From the NCBI RefSeq assembly GCF_001552375.1, contig NZ_BCRB01000005.1:1-64000 (forward strand): DNA of 64,000 nt. Reading direction: 5' to 3'. A program made the position numbers and the translations under genes. Shown here in pieces: positions 16,875 to 25,618 of this stretch. Positions within the stretch are counted from its first letter, which is position 1, and each line of letters begins with the position of its first letter. The stretch is from Cellulomonas iranensis NBRC 101100 = JCM 18110. GTDB lineage: Bacteria; Actinomycetota; Actinomycetes; Actinomycetales; Cellulomonadaceae. Below the pieces are notes generated by a model that saw only the letters and a list, made by a program, of their open reading frames with translations, did no database searches and was not told the DNA's origin.

Positions 16875-18161
16875 TCAGGCGCGGACGACGCCGACCCCCG
16901 CGGCGTCGATGGCCCGCCGGTACGCCTCGGCGACGTGCGCGCGGTCGTCGCCCGCGACGCGCAGCCGGTCGCCGATCCGGCGCCACGCGCGTGCGGTCGG
17001 CCGCCCGGCGGGTGCCAGGTCGAGCCGGTCGGCCGCCTGCCGGTAGGCCTTGATCGCGGCGGGCCGCTCGCCCGAGGCGAGCAGCGCGTCGCCGAGCGCC
17101 TCGTGCGCGGCGGCGGCGTCGCGCCGCTCACCCGTCGCGAGCATCTCGACCGCGCGCGCGGCGTGCGCGAGGGCGGCGCGGTGCTGACCGAGCAGCAGCG
17201 TGGCGCGTGACCGCGTGGTCGCCGCGCGCGCGAGCTCGACCTGCGACTCGCCGACCTCCAGCGCGGTCGCGGCCGCGTCGAGCTCCGCGAGCGCCTCGCG
17301 GGGCCGCGGCGGGTCCACCGTGAGCAGCAGCTGCGCGAGGTCGAGCCGCAGGCGGGGCACGTCACGCTCGACCTCGTCGCCCCCGGCGATCGCGAGGGCC
17401 GAGCGCAGGTGCGACAGCGCGTCGTCGTGGTCGCCGAGCGCGTCGTCGACGAACGCGAGGTTCCAGTGGACGGACCAGACGGCGCGCGCCGAACCGTGCA
17501 CCAGGGCCCGCCCCAGCAGGTCCTGGCCGCGCACGCGCGCGTAGGTCACGTCCCCGCGCGCGACGTACGCCCACACGAGCGTCGACTCGAGGCGGAAGAT
17601 CTCGTCGGTGCCGGCGGCGGGCTCGCGCAGCGTCGCGAGGTGCTCCTCGCCCGCGCGCACGGCGCCGTGCAGGTCGCCGGCCTCGGTGAGCGCCATGACG
17701 AGGCGGGTCGCGGCGTACGTCGCGCGTTCGGGACGGTGGCCGACGACGAGCCGGTGCGTCACGTCCGCGAGCAGCTGCGAGGAGGTCTCCAGGTCACCCG
17801 CGAGGTCGAGCGCCTCGGCGCGCGCCAGCAGCACCTTCGCCGCCTGGTCGACGTCGAGCGCCGCGAGCTCGACCTGCTCGAGCTCACGCGCCGCGTCCGG
17901 GGCCCGCCCCGCGCGCATGAGCTGCCGCGCACGGACGAGCGCGGCCTCCGACTCGAGGTACTCGGGCGAGCGGTCACCCTGTTCGAGGTACTGCGCCGTG
18001 ACTCCGAGGGCACGCGCGAGCCGCTCGAGGGCCGCGTCGCCGGGACCGCGCACGCCGCGCTCGAGGTGGGACACGTAGCTGGGGTGCATCATCGCCGCAC
18101 GCGCGAGGTCGGCCTGCGACAGGCCGCTGCGCTCGCGGGCGTCACGGATGCGTTCACTCAC
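16875..18161 (-). CDS. XRE-family regulator with TPR-like C-terminal region
   Basis: 428 residues. The first 60 form an XRE helix-turn-helix: RERSGLSQADLARAAMMHPSYVSHLERG is followed by a second helix pair ending ALGVTAQYLEQGD. The remaining 360 are Ala/Leu/Arg-rich paired helices resembling tetratricopeptide repeats (for example AHAARAVEMLATGERRDAAA). This layout matches transcription factors whose TPR part senses a peptide or partner. I chose the GTG at 18161; two in-frame GTGs lie up to 18 bases upstream and no strong ribosome site separates them. The target is unknown; the upstream gap to the CPBP gene is 130 bp. Confidence 0.8.
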   Translation of the reverse strand: MSERIRDARERSGLSQADLARAAMMHPSYVSHLERGVRGPGDAALERLARALGVTAQYLEQGDRSPEYLESEAALVRARQLMRAGRAPDAARELEQVELAALDVDQAAKVLLARAEALDLAGDLETSSQLLADVTHRLVVGHRPERATYAATRLVMALTEAGDLHGAVRAGEEHLATLREPAAGTDEIFRLESTLVWAYVARGDVTYARVRGQDLLGRALVHGSARAVWSVHWNLAFVDDALGDHDDALSHLRSALAIAGGDEVERDVPRLRLDLAQLLLTVDPPRPREALAELDAAATALEVGESQVELARAATTRSRATLLLGQHRAALAHAARAVEMLATGERRDAAAAHEALGDALLASGERPAAIKAYRQAADRLDLAPAGRPTARAWRRIGDRLRVAGDDRAHVAEAYRRAIDAAGVGVVRA

Positions 18162-18291
18162 GGGGTGCACGGATCTCACGATAGGGACCGACCCCGCCGC
18201 ACGGAAGAGGGGCCGGGGCGACTCGTGTCACGGCACGACTGACCGATACGGACGCAACGTACGCGGATACGACGAATCGCCACGGGACGTG

Positions 18292-19287
18292 TCAGATCTC
18301 ACCCTCGGCAGGCGCGGCCACGACGCGCTCCCGGGCGACGCCCGCGCGCCGCGCGAGCACCTCGACGAGTCCGACGAAGACGAGGGTCTGGACCGTGGAC
18401 ACCGTGAGCGCGACCGGCCCGACGTCCACGAGGTCGAGGTCGGCCAGGCCCACCGCGCCGAGCGTGAACACCGCGACGTTGTTGACGACGTGCGCGGCCG
18501 CGGCGGCCTCGAGGCCGCCGGTGCGCCACGTGACCCAGCCCATCGCGAGCGCCCACAGCGCGATGTCGAGCATCGCGAGGTTCACGTACTCGTGGCCGAG
18601 CACGAACAGCGGCACGGGCAGGGCGATCGCGAACGCCGGGTGCCGCAGCCACGTGCCGACGGTCTGCAGGAGGTACCCGCGGAACACGACCTCCTCGGCG
18701 ACGCACTGCGCGGGCACCAGCAGCAGGGCCAGGCCGATCAGCAGCCACGCACCCGCGTCCACGTCGGGCTGCCAGGGCCGTCCGGACGCGGCCGCCACGA
18801 CCGCGTCACCCGTGTGGACCACGAGCGCGAGACCCGCCGCGAGCGCGAGGCAGCGCAGCGCCCACCCCCACCGCACGCGCCCCGTGACGGACGCGAGCAG
18901 GCCGACGGGCCGCGCGCCGAGCAGCCGGGTCGCGACGAGCACGGCGGGCAGCATCGCGATGATCGAGAGCATCGCGAGCGTGAACGCGAGGGGGTCGAGG
19001 AGGTCGGTGACGTCCAGGCCGGTGAGCGCGTCCCACGACGCCGGGCCGCCCGCGAACGCGGCGACGAGGAGCGCGCCGCCGCCGAGCGCGAGCAGCGCGA
19101 CGTACAGCGCGAGCGCGACGAGCCCGACGAGCAGCGGCCGCCACCACCGGGCTCCGGGACGGGTCCGCTGGAGCCGGTGGTACGCGTAGGTCCCGGGCAC
19201 CTCGCGCGCGCGCACCGCCCGGGGGGCGGACACGGTCGGGGGCGCGGCGACGGTCGGGGGCGGGGGCACGACGTGCGGGCTGCTCAC
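18292..19287 (-). CDS. CPBP-family intramembrane metalloprotease
   Basis: A 331-residue membrane protein with a Pro/Val-rich cytoplasmic start and about eight hydrophobic segments. It carries the three CPBP (CaaX protease/bacteriocin-processing) motifs in order: EEVVFRGYLLQ (EExxxR), FVLGHEY (FxxxH) and HVVNN (HxxxN), which supply the metal site inside the membrane. Bacterial members process prenylated-type or peptide substrates or anti-sigma factors, or give bacteriocin immunity. The neighbouring radical SAM gene is divergent, so a shared peptide-maturation role is possible but not shown. Confidence 0.88.
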   Translation of the reverse strand: MSSPHVVPPPPTVAAPPTVSAPRAVRAREVPGTYAYHRLQRTRPGARWWRPLLVGLVALALYVALLALGGGALLVAAFAGGPASWDALTGLDVTDLLDPLAFTLAMLSIIAMLPAVLVATRLLGARPVGLLASVTGRVRWGWALRCLALAAGLALVVHTGDAVVAAASGRPWQPDVDAGAWLLIGLALLLVPAQCVAEEVVFRGYLLQTVGTWLRHPAFAIALPVPLFVLGHEYVNLAMLDIALWALAMGWVTWRTGGLEAAAAAHVVNNVAVFTLGAVGLADLDLVDVGPVALTVSTVQTLVFVGLVEVLARRAGVARERVVAAPAEGEI

Positions 19288-19409
19288 CCGACCATCGTCA
19301 CGGCGGTCCCGGCACGACGCATCGGCCGCGCGACCGACCACGCGGGCGTGGGCGTCGTCCGCGCGGAAGGGACGCTCGTCCCGGACCCCGGGCCGGCGGC
19401 GGGTGTCTG

Positions 19410-20609
19410 ATGCTCGGCATGCGCCCGCACGGCCCCGTCGTCCGCACCGTCCGCCACGACCCGGCCGACCGGCCGCTGCTCGTCATCTGGGAGGCGACGC
19501 GCGCGTGCGCGCTGTCGTGCGTGCACTGCCGCGCCGAGGCGCAGCCGCGCCGGCACCCGCGCGAGCTCGACACCGACGCCGCAACCGAGCTCATGCGCCA
19601 GGTCGCGGCGTTCGGCCGGCCCTCCCCCATCTTCGTCATCACCGGCGGGGACTGCTTCGAGCGCGAGGACCTCACCGAGCTCGTGCGGCGCGGGCGCGCG
19701 CTGGGGCTCGCGGTGGCGGTCTCGCCGTCGGGTACCGAGAAGCTCGACCGGAAGGCGCTGCGCGCGCTGCAGGACGCGGGCGTGACGGCGCTGTCGTTGT
19801 CGCTGGACGGCGCGACGGCCGCCGTGCACGACGGGTTCCGGCGCGTGCCGGGCACGTTCGACCGCACCGTCGAGGCGTGGGCGACAGCCCGCGACCTCGG
19901 CATGAAGGTGCAGGTGAACTCCACGATGTCGAGCCGCACGGTGCACGAGCTGCCGGACCTCGCGGCCCTCGTGCGGGCGCAGGGCGCGATGACGTGGAGC
20001 GCGTTCATGCTGGTGCCGATCGGCCGCGGCGTCGACCTGGGGGCGCTCACGCCGCAGCAGGCCGAGGACGTCATGAACTACCTGTACGACCTGGGCCCGC
20101 ACGTGCCGGTGAAGACGACCGAGGGCCACCACTTCCGGCGCGTGTCGCTGCAGCGCGCGGTGCTCGCCGCGCGCGGCGAGGACCACGTGGCCGCGCTGGG
20201 CCTGGGCGAGCTGTACGCCGAGCTGACCGAGCGCACGGCCGCGTTCGGCTGGGGCGACGGCGCGCGCGTGCGACGCCCGCCGGTCAACGTCAACGCCGGG
20301 TACGGGTTCGTGTTCGTGTCGCACGTCGGCACGGTGCACCCGTCCGGGTTCCTGCCGGTGTCGGCGGGCGACGTGCGCGAGCAGCCGCTGACCGAGATCT
20401 ACCGGACGTCGGAGCTGTTCACGGGGCTGCGGGACCCCGCCCGGCTGACCGGGCGGTGCGGCGCGTGCGAGTTCGGCCGGGTGTGCGGCGGGTCGCGCTC
20501 GCGCGCGTACGCCGCGACGGGCGACCCGTTCGCGTCGGACCCGCTGTGCGGGTACGTCCCCGGGTCGTTCCCGCACCCCGAGGACGTCGCGGCGCTGCTC
20601 GCGTCCTGA
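19410..20609 (+). CDS. Radical SAM/SPASM domain protein (NirJ/AhbD-like)
   Basis: 399 residues. The N-terminal radical SAM core has the cluster motif C33-x3-C37-x2-C40 (CALSCVHCRA) for a 4Fe-4S cluster that cleaves S-adenosylmethionine, followed by FVITGGDCF. The C-terminal SPASM region has CGACEFGRVCGGSRSRAYA and a further Cys in DPLCGY, positions for auxiliary clusters. The overall look matches the TIGR04053-type subfamily related to haem-maturing NirJ/AhbD and peptide-modifying enzymes. No haem or precursor-peptide gene is adjacent, so the substrate is open. The start at 19410 is the first ATG. Confidence 0.85.
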   Translation: MLGMRPHGPVVRTVRHDPADRPLLVIWEATRACALSCVHCRAEAQPRRHPRELDTDAATELMRQVAAFGRPSPIFVITGGDCFEREDLTELVRRGRALGLAVAVSPSGTEKLDRKALRALQDAGVTALSLSLDGATAAVHDGFRRVPGTFDRTVEAWATARDLGMKVQVNSTMSSRTVHELPDLAALVRAQGAMTWSAFMLVPIGRGVDLGALTPQQAEDVMNYLYDLGPHVPVKTTEGHHFRRVSLQRAVLAARGEDHVAALGLGELYAELTERTAAFGWGDGARVRRPPVNVNAGYGFVFVSHVGTVHPSGFLPVSAGDVREQPLTEIYRTSELFTGLRDPARLTGRCGACEFGRVCGGSRSRAYAATGDPFASDPLCGYVPGSFPHPEDVAALLAS

Positions 20610-20726
20610 CACGGGCCCGCGCGGTCGCACGCAGGTCCGCGCGGGACGGCGTCGTCGTCCGGGCGGCCGACCCGGTCGTCCGCGCGACCGATCCGGGCGG
20701 GCCCGCGGGGCGCCTAGCATCACGGC

Positions 20727-21971
20727 GTGTCCCTGACGCCCGCCCCGCCGAGCCGCGCCCGCCGCGCGTGGTCCCACACGTGGCGGCTCATGCTCGCGCT
20801 GCCGCTGGGGTTCTTCTCGGGCACGGCGGTGTACGGCGCGGGCATCGCGCGCGCCGAGATGACGGGCAGGACGAACCTCCTCGCCGAGGTGTGGATCGCG
20901 GTCGACCTGGGCGTGCTCGTGGTGGCCGCGGTCCTGTACGTGCTGCGGCACCGTGCGCCGCTGCCGATCACGGGCGTGCTCGTCGTGCTCGGGTCGTTCT
21001 CGGTGTTCTCGGCGGGCATCGCGTCGCTCGCGGTCGTGTCGCTGGCGACGCGGCGCCGCTGGGCGGAGATCCTGTCGGTCTGCGCGCTGTGGTTCGGCGC
21101 CGGCCTGGTGGCCGACCGCGCGCTGCAGAACGTCTTCCTGCCGGACGACCTGCCCTACCCGCCGCGGTGGGTGCTGCTGCTGTCGGTGCTGGTCGGCATG
21201 GCCCTGCCCGTGGTGACGGGGCTGTTCATCGGGGGTCGGCGCGCGCTCGTCGCGTCGCTGCGCGAGCAGGCCGCGATCGCGCGCCGCGAGGCCGACGCGC
21301 GCGGCGACACGGCCCGCGCCGCCGAGCGCAACCGCATCGCGCGCGAGATGCACGACGTGCTGGCGCACCGGCTGTCGCTGGTCGCGCTGCACGCCGGCGC
21401 GCTGGAGTACCGCGCCGGGCTGGACCCCGAGCAGGTGCGCGACACCGCGGCGATCGTCCGCGAGAACGCGCACGAGGCCCTCGGCGAGCTGCGCGAGGTG
21501 CTCGGGCTGCTGCGCGACCCCGCGGCGGCCGACGAGCAGTCGCGCCCGCAGCCGACGCTCGCGCAGGTCGACGAGCTCGTCGACGGCACGCGCGCCGCCG
21601 GGTCGCCCGTGTCGTACGTGCTCGACCACGTGGCCGAGGACGACCTGGCGCGGCTGCCGCTGTCGACGAGCCGGCACCTGTACCGCGTCGTGCAGGAGAC
21701 CCTGACGAACGCGCGCAAGCACGCGCCGGGCGCGCCCGTGAAGGTCCGGCTGCACGGCACGCCGGGCGACCGCGTGGGCGTCGAGGTGACCAACCGGATG
21801 CCCGACCACCCGCCGGCGACGCCGCTGCCGTCGTCCGGGTGGGGGCTCACGGGGCTCGCCGAGCGGCTGCGGCTCACGGGTGGCGAGCTCGACGTGCAAC
21901 GACGCCCGGACGGCACGTTCGCGGTGCAGGCGTGGCTGCCGTGGGCGGCCGGGACGGAGGGACAGGCATGA
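20727..21971 (+). CDS. Two-component sensor histidine kinase, NarL-partner type
   Basis: 414 residues with about five or six hydrophobic segments in the first 180, then a HisKA_3 dimerisation domain (AERNRIAREMHDVLAHRLS, phospho-acceptor His209) and a compact HATPase_c domain (NARKHAPG near 330 and SGWGLTGLAERLRLTGG near 372). It would sense an unknown membrane signal and phosphorylate the response regulator encoded next, whose start codon overlaps its stop. A TAGCAT hexamer sits six bases before the GTG start, pointing to a leaderless transcript. Confidence 0.92.
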   Translation: MSLTPAPPSRARRAWSHTWRLMLALPLGFFSGTAVYGAGIARAEMTGRTNLLAEVWIAVDLGVLVVAAVLYVLRHRAPLPITGVLVVLGSFSVFSAGIASLAVVSLATRRRWAEILSVCALWFGAGLVADRALQNVFLPDDLPYPPRWVLLLSVLVGMALPVVTGLFIGGRRALVASLREQAAIARREADARGDTARAAERNRIAREMHDVLAHRLSLVALHAGALEYRAGLDPEQVRDTAAIVRENAHEALGELREVLGLLRDPAAADEQSRPQPTLAQVDELVDGTRAAGSPVSYVLDHVAEDDLARLPLSTSRHLYRVVQETLTNARKHAPGAPVKVRLHGTPGDRVGVEVTNRMPDHPPATPLPSSGWGLTGLAERLRLTGGELDVQRRPDGTFAVQAWLPWAAGTEGQA

Positions 21972-22651
21972 CGGGCACCACCACGGCCGACGGCCGGCCG
22001 GCGACGCGGGTCGTGCTGGTCGACGACGAGACGCTCGTGCGGGTCGGGCTGCGGCTCATCCTCGGCGCGGACCCGACCATCGAGGTCGTCGGCGAGGCGG
22101 GCGACGGGCTCGAGGCGCTCGACGTGGTGCGCGCGACGTCGCCCGACGTCGTGCTCATGGACATCCGCATGCCGCGGCTGGACGGCCTGCAGGCCACGCG
22201 GCGGCTGCTGGCCGAGCAGGCCGACGCGCGCGTCGTGATCCTCACGACGTTCGACACCGACGAGATGGTGCTGGGCGCGCTGCGCCTGGGCGCCGCGGGG
22301 TTCCTGCTGAAGGACACGCCGCCGGCCGAGATCGTGCGGCACGTGCACGACGCGGGCGCGGGCCGCACGACCCTGTCCCCGTCGGTCACCGACCGGCTCA
22401 TCGCGTCGGTCACCGACCAGCCGCGCGACGAACGACGCGCGGCCGCGCGCCAGAAGCTCGACGCGCTCACCGAGCGCGAGCGCGACGTGGCCCGTGCGAT
22501 CGGGCGCGGGCTGTCGAACACCGAGATCGCGTCCGAGCTGTTCATCACGGTCGCGACGGTGAAGACGCACATCAGCCGGATCCTGGAGAAGCTGCCGGCG
22601 GACAACCGCACGCACATCGCGATCTGCGTGCACGAGGCGGGCGACGTCTGA
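21968..22651 (+). CDS. NarL/FixJ-type response regulator
   Basis: 227 residues. The receiver domain has VVLVDDETLVR near the start, the phosphorylation site Asp65 in VVLMDIRMP, and the switch Thr in LTTFD and Lys in LKDTPP. The C-terminal LuxR-type helix-turn-helix is clear (LTERERDVARAIGRGLSNTEIA through ATVKTHISRIL). The ATG overlaps the kinase stop (ATGA), so the pair is translationally coupled. Targets are not visible. Confidence 0.95.
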   Translation: MTGTTTADGRPATRVVLVDDETLVRVGLRLILGADPTIEVVGEAGDGLEALDVVRATSPDVVLMDIRMPRLDGLQATRRLLAEQADARVVILTTFDTDEMVLGALRLGAAGFLLKDTPPAEIVRHVHDAGAGRTTLSPSVTDRLIASVTDQPRDERRAAARQKLDALTERERDVARAIGRGLSNTEIASELFITVATVKTHISRILEKLPADNRTHIAICVHEAGDV

Positions 22652-22660
22652 CGCACCGCG

Positions 22661-23407
22661 TCACCGGCCGGAGCCGGCGCCGTCCGTCCGCTCGCGGCGC
22701 GCGGCGGTCGCCCTCTGCACCACGTCCCGCGCGACCTCGCGCAGCTTGACGTTGCGGTGCTGGCTCATGGCCGACAGGTGGTCGAACGCGTCGTCGGGCG
22801 TGCCGCCGCGGTGCGCCATGATCACGCCCTTGGCCTGGTCGATCGTCGCGCGCGACTCGAGGGCCTCACCGAGCTGCGCGACGAGCGCCCGCAGCTCGTC
22901 GCGCTGCCGCGACCCGGTGAGCACGGCGGCGACCGTCCCGGCCACGAGCTCGACGGCCTCGACCTGGTCGGCGGTGTGGACCTGGTCGCCGTAGCACGTC
23001 AGCACGCCCCACCGCCGGTCGCCGTACTGCACGGGGACGGCGGTGGCGGGTCCGCCCGTGGCGGTCTCGGAGTGCCGGGCCACGCGCGGCCAGCGCGGGT
23101 CGGCCGTCCACCGCGCGCTCGTGACCGTGGCCCCGTCGCGGTACGCGTCGAACGACGGCCCCTCGCCCGCCATGACCTGCCAGCCGTCGGCCCGTGCGGC
23201 GCCCGGGCTCGTGGTCGTGACGTGCGTCGGGGCGTCCGGCTCGCCCAGCGTGAGCGAGACGTCCTCGACGCCGGGCAGCGTGCGCCGCACCACGAGCAGG
23301 AGCTCGTGCAGCGACGCGAGCGAGCCGGAGTCGACGGGCTGCATGCGGGCCAGCTCGGCGAACGCCTCGGTCCGCGCCGCCTCCGCGTCGTCCTGCCCTG
23401 GCCGCAC
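22661..23407 (-). CDS. GAF-ANTAR transcription antitermination regulator
   Basis: 248 residues: a GAF-like sensor (about residues 25-160, including GPATAVPVQYGDRRWGVL) and a C-terminal ANTAR RNA-binding domain (about 172-232) with LGEALESRATIDQAKGVIMA and the conserved Ala/Gly and Asp positions of the three-helix bundle. ANTAR proteins bind paired hairpins in nascent RNA and prevent termination; their sensor modules detect small ligands or light. It ends ten bases from the convergent response regulator. The GTG start follows AAGGGG. Confidence 0.88.
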   Translation of the reverse strand: MRPGQDDAEAARTEAFAELARMQPVDSGSLASLHELLLVVRRTLPGVEDVSLTLGEPDAPTHVTTTSPGAARADGWQVMAGEGPSFDAYRDGATVTSARWTADPRWPRVARHSETATGGPATAVPVQYGDRRWGVLTCYGDQVHTADQVEAVELVAGTVAAVLTGSRQRDELRALVAQLGEALESRATIDQAKGVIMAHRGGTPDDAFDHLSAMSQHRNVKLREVARDVVQRATAARRERTDGAGSGR

Positions 23408-23562
23408 CGGGTGCCCCTTCCGCCGCGTCGCGCCGCCCCTGCGAGGCGCGCGTGGGGATGCCCCTGGGTCGACGGGGGCGGGTGCGCGCCTGCGACGTCC
23501 TCACCTTGGCACGCGTCTCGGGGCCGCTCAAGGGGACCGGCCCGGGCGGGCGCCGCACCCCC

Positions 23563-25188
23563 TCACCGCAGCGGCGGCAGCACCTGGTGCGCGTCGAGCA
23601 CGCCGCGGAACGGGTCGCCGACGTCGGCGAGCCGGTCGAGGACCGTGCGCACCGTGAACGCGTCGGGGCGCAGCCAGTCGGCGTCGAGCTCGTCCCACGT
23701 GATCGGTGCCGACACGGGCGCGCCCGGGGCGGCGCGCGGGCTGTACGGCGCGACGAGGGTCTTGTTGACGGCGTTCTGCGTGTAGTCGAGCCGCGCGTGG
23801 CCGCCGCGCTCGCGCACCTCCCACCGCCAGCTCACGAGGTCGGGCACGACCTGGCCGACCGTCCGCGAGAGCCGCTCGACCCACGCGCGCGTGTCGTCGA
23901 ACGACGGCCCCGGGGCCACCGGGACCCAGATCTGGATGCCGCGCTTCCCGGTGAGCTTGGGGTACGCGCGGACGCCCAGGTGCTCGAACGCGTCGCGGTG
24001 CAGGCGGGCCAGCAGCACGAGGTCGTCCCACGTGGTCGACGTCCCGGGGTCGAGGTCCACCAGGGCGTAGGTCGGCAGGTCGGGCGCGTCGGTGCGCGAC
24101 GTCCACGCGTGCCACTCGAGCGCGCCGAAGTTCGCGGCCCACACGAGCGCCGCGGGCTCGTCGACCACGAGGTAGGTGGTGGTGTCGCCCGGGTCGACGT
24201 CGGGGCGGTCCCACCGCGGCACCCAGTCGGGTGCGTGGTCGGGGAGCTGCTTGTGCCAGAACCCCGCGGTGCCGGCGCCCTGCGGGAACCGGTGCATGTT
24301 GAGCGCGCGCCCCGCGAGGTACGGGAGCACGACGGGCCCGACGCGCGCCGCGTACCGCAGCAGGTCGCGCTTGGTGACGGGCGGCTCGCCGTCGCGGCCG
24401 CCGAACAGCTCCTTGTCGAGGTTGGTGACGCGCAGGCGTCGGCCGTGGACCTCCCACGTGCCCGACGCCCCCAGGTCGTCGAGGGCCGCGAGCGCGTCGT
24501 CGTCGGCGGGCAGGGGTGCGGGTGGTGGCGGCGACGCGTCCCGCAGGTCCACCTCGGCCTCGGCCGCGGGCACGCCCGAGCGCCACAACCGGTCCGGGTC
24601 GGCCGCGACCTCGTCGTTGGTGCGCCCCGACACGACCGACGTCGGGTGGTCCTCGGCGTCCCAGCCGTCGACCGCGTGCTCGTCGTGCTTGTGGATCAGC
24701 AGCCACTGCTCCTTGCCGTCGCCGCCGTCCCGCCCGCGCCGGTCGCTGCGCACCAGCAGGAACTTGCCGCGCAGCCGCTCGCCGTGCAGCTCGGCGTGCA
24801 GCTGGCCGTCGCGCAGCTCCGCGGCCGGGTCGTCGCTCTTGTACGGCACCCACGTGCCGCGGTCCCACACGATCACGTCGCCACCGCCGTACTCGCCGCG
24901 CGGGATCACGCCCTCGAAGCCCGCGTACTCCAGCGGGTGGTCCTCGACGTGCACGGCCATGCGCCGCACGCCCGGGTCGAGCGTCGGGCCCTTGGGCACG
25001 GCCCAGCTCAGCAGCACGCCGTCGAGCTCGAGGCGGACGTCGTAGTGCAGCCGGCGCGCGCGGTGCCGCTGCACCACGAACCGGCGCTCGACCGCGCCGT
25101 CCGTGGCGGGCGGCGCCCCGGACGGCTCGGGCGTGCGCGTGAAGTCGCGCATCGCGCGGTACGTGCCGAGCGCGTCCGATCCGCTCAC
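23563..25188 (-). CDS. LigD-like phosphoesterase-polymerase protein without ligase domain
   Basis: 541 residues. An N-terminal 3'-phosphoesterase domain (about 20-180) has FVVQRHRARRLHYDVRLE, VEDHPLEYAGFEG and IPRGEYGGG. A C-terminal primase-polymerase domain (about 250-541) has YALVDLDPG with the metal-binding Asp pair, HARLDYTQN and TWDEL. These are two of the three LigD modules of bacterial non-homologous end joining; the ATP-dependent ligase domain is absent, and no ku gene lies in the window. The order PE-Pol differs from mycobacterial Pol-PE-Lig. The GTG start follows GGGAGG. Confidence 0.92.
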   Translation of the reverse strand: MSGSDALGTYRAMRDFTRTPEPSGAPPATDGAVERRFVVQRHRARRLHYDVRLELDGVLLSWAVPKGPTLDPGVRRMAVHVEDHPLEYAGFEGVIPRGEYGGGDVIVWDRGTWVPYKSDDPAAELRDGQLHAELHGERLRGKFLLVRSDRRGRDGGDGKEQWLLIHKHDEHAVDGWDAEDHPTSVVSGRTNDEVAADPDRLWRSGVPAAEAEVDLRDASPPPPAPLPADDDALAALDDLGASGTWEVHGRRLRVTNLDKELFGGRDGEPPVTKRDLLRYAARVGPVVLPYLAGRALNMHRFPQGAGTAGFWHKQLPDHAPDWVPRWDRPDVDPGDTTTYLVVDEPAALVWAANFGALEWHAWTSRTDAPDLPTYALVDLDPGTSTTWDDLVLLARLHRDAFEHLGVRAYPKLTGKRGIQIWVPVAPGPSFDDTRAWVERLSRTVGQVVPDLVSWRWEVRERGGHARLDYTQNAVNKTLVAPYSPRAAPGAPVSAPITWDELDADWLRPDAFTVRTVLDRLADVGDPFRGVLDAHQVLPPLR

Positions 25189-25322
25189 GCCACCTCCCGG
25201 CCCGTCGTACCGACAGCGTGCGTCGCGTCGGGAGGGCCCGCAACCGTGCACGTCCGTCCACCAGGGTGCGGATCGTCCGGGGCGACGCGACGATCGGGGG
25301 ACGGCGAGCGAAGGAGCACCCG

Positions 25323-25517
25323 ATGAGCGAGAACCCCGGCCCCGCGGACCCCGGCGGGCACACCCACGACCACACGCACGAGCACGACCACCCGCACGAC
25401 CACGACCACGCGCACGACGCCGACCAGACGCAGCCGCCGGTCGACACGGGCCCCGGCCCGGACGAGGCGGACGTCAACCACGGGCGGCGCGAGAGCGGCC
25501 GGCACGTCGCCGACTGA
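25323..25517 (+). CDS. Small His-rich protein
   Basis: 64 residues with ATG 25323 preceded by GAAGGAG. Residues 13-31 alternate His with Asp, Glu, Thr, Pro or Ala (HTHDHTHEHDHPHDHDHAH); the remainder is acidic and Pro-rich, without a membrane segment or signal peptide. The pattern suggests binding of Zn, Ni or Cu, perhaps as a metal store, but I know no named family. It is divergent from the LigD-like gene and followed by a hairpin. Confidence 0.6.
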   Translation: MSENPGPADPGGHTHDHTHEHDHPHDHDHAHDADQTQPPVDTGPGPDEADVNHGRRESGRHVAD

Positions 25518-25570
25518 CCCGACCGCCGAGTCCGCGCGGTGCGAGTCGGCCGCCCGGACCCGGGCGAAAC

Positions 25571-25600
25571 CGGACGCCCGTCCTGCGGGGCGGGCGTCCG
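25571..25600. terminator. 10-bp stem hairpin after the His-rich gene
   Basis: CGGACGCCCG (25571-25580) and CGGGCGTCCG (25591-25600) pair around a 10-nt loop, 54 bp beyond the small gene's stop. No T-tract follows, which is common for GC-rich actinobacterial terminators. It also lies just before the GH15 gene and could sit in its leader. Confidence 0.55.
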
Positions 25601-25618
25601 CACCGTAGAAAGGACGAG

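Noticed and set aside
25340-25435. Possible CRISPR-like short repeats
   Set aside because: The periodic CAC/GAC pattern is coding sequence for the His-rich protein, with no spacers.
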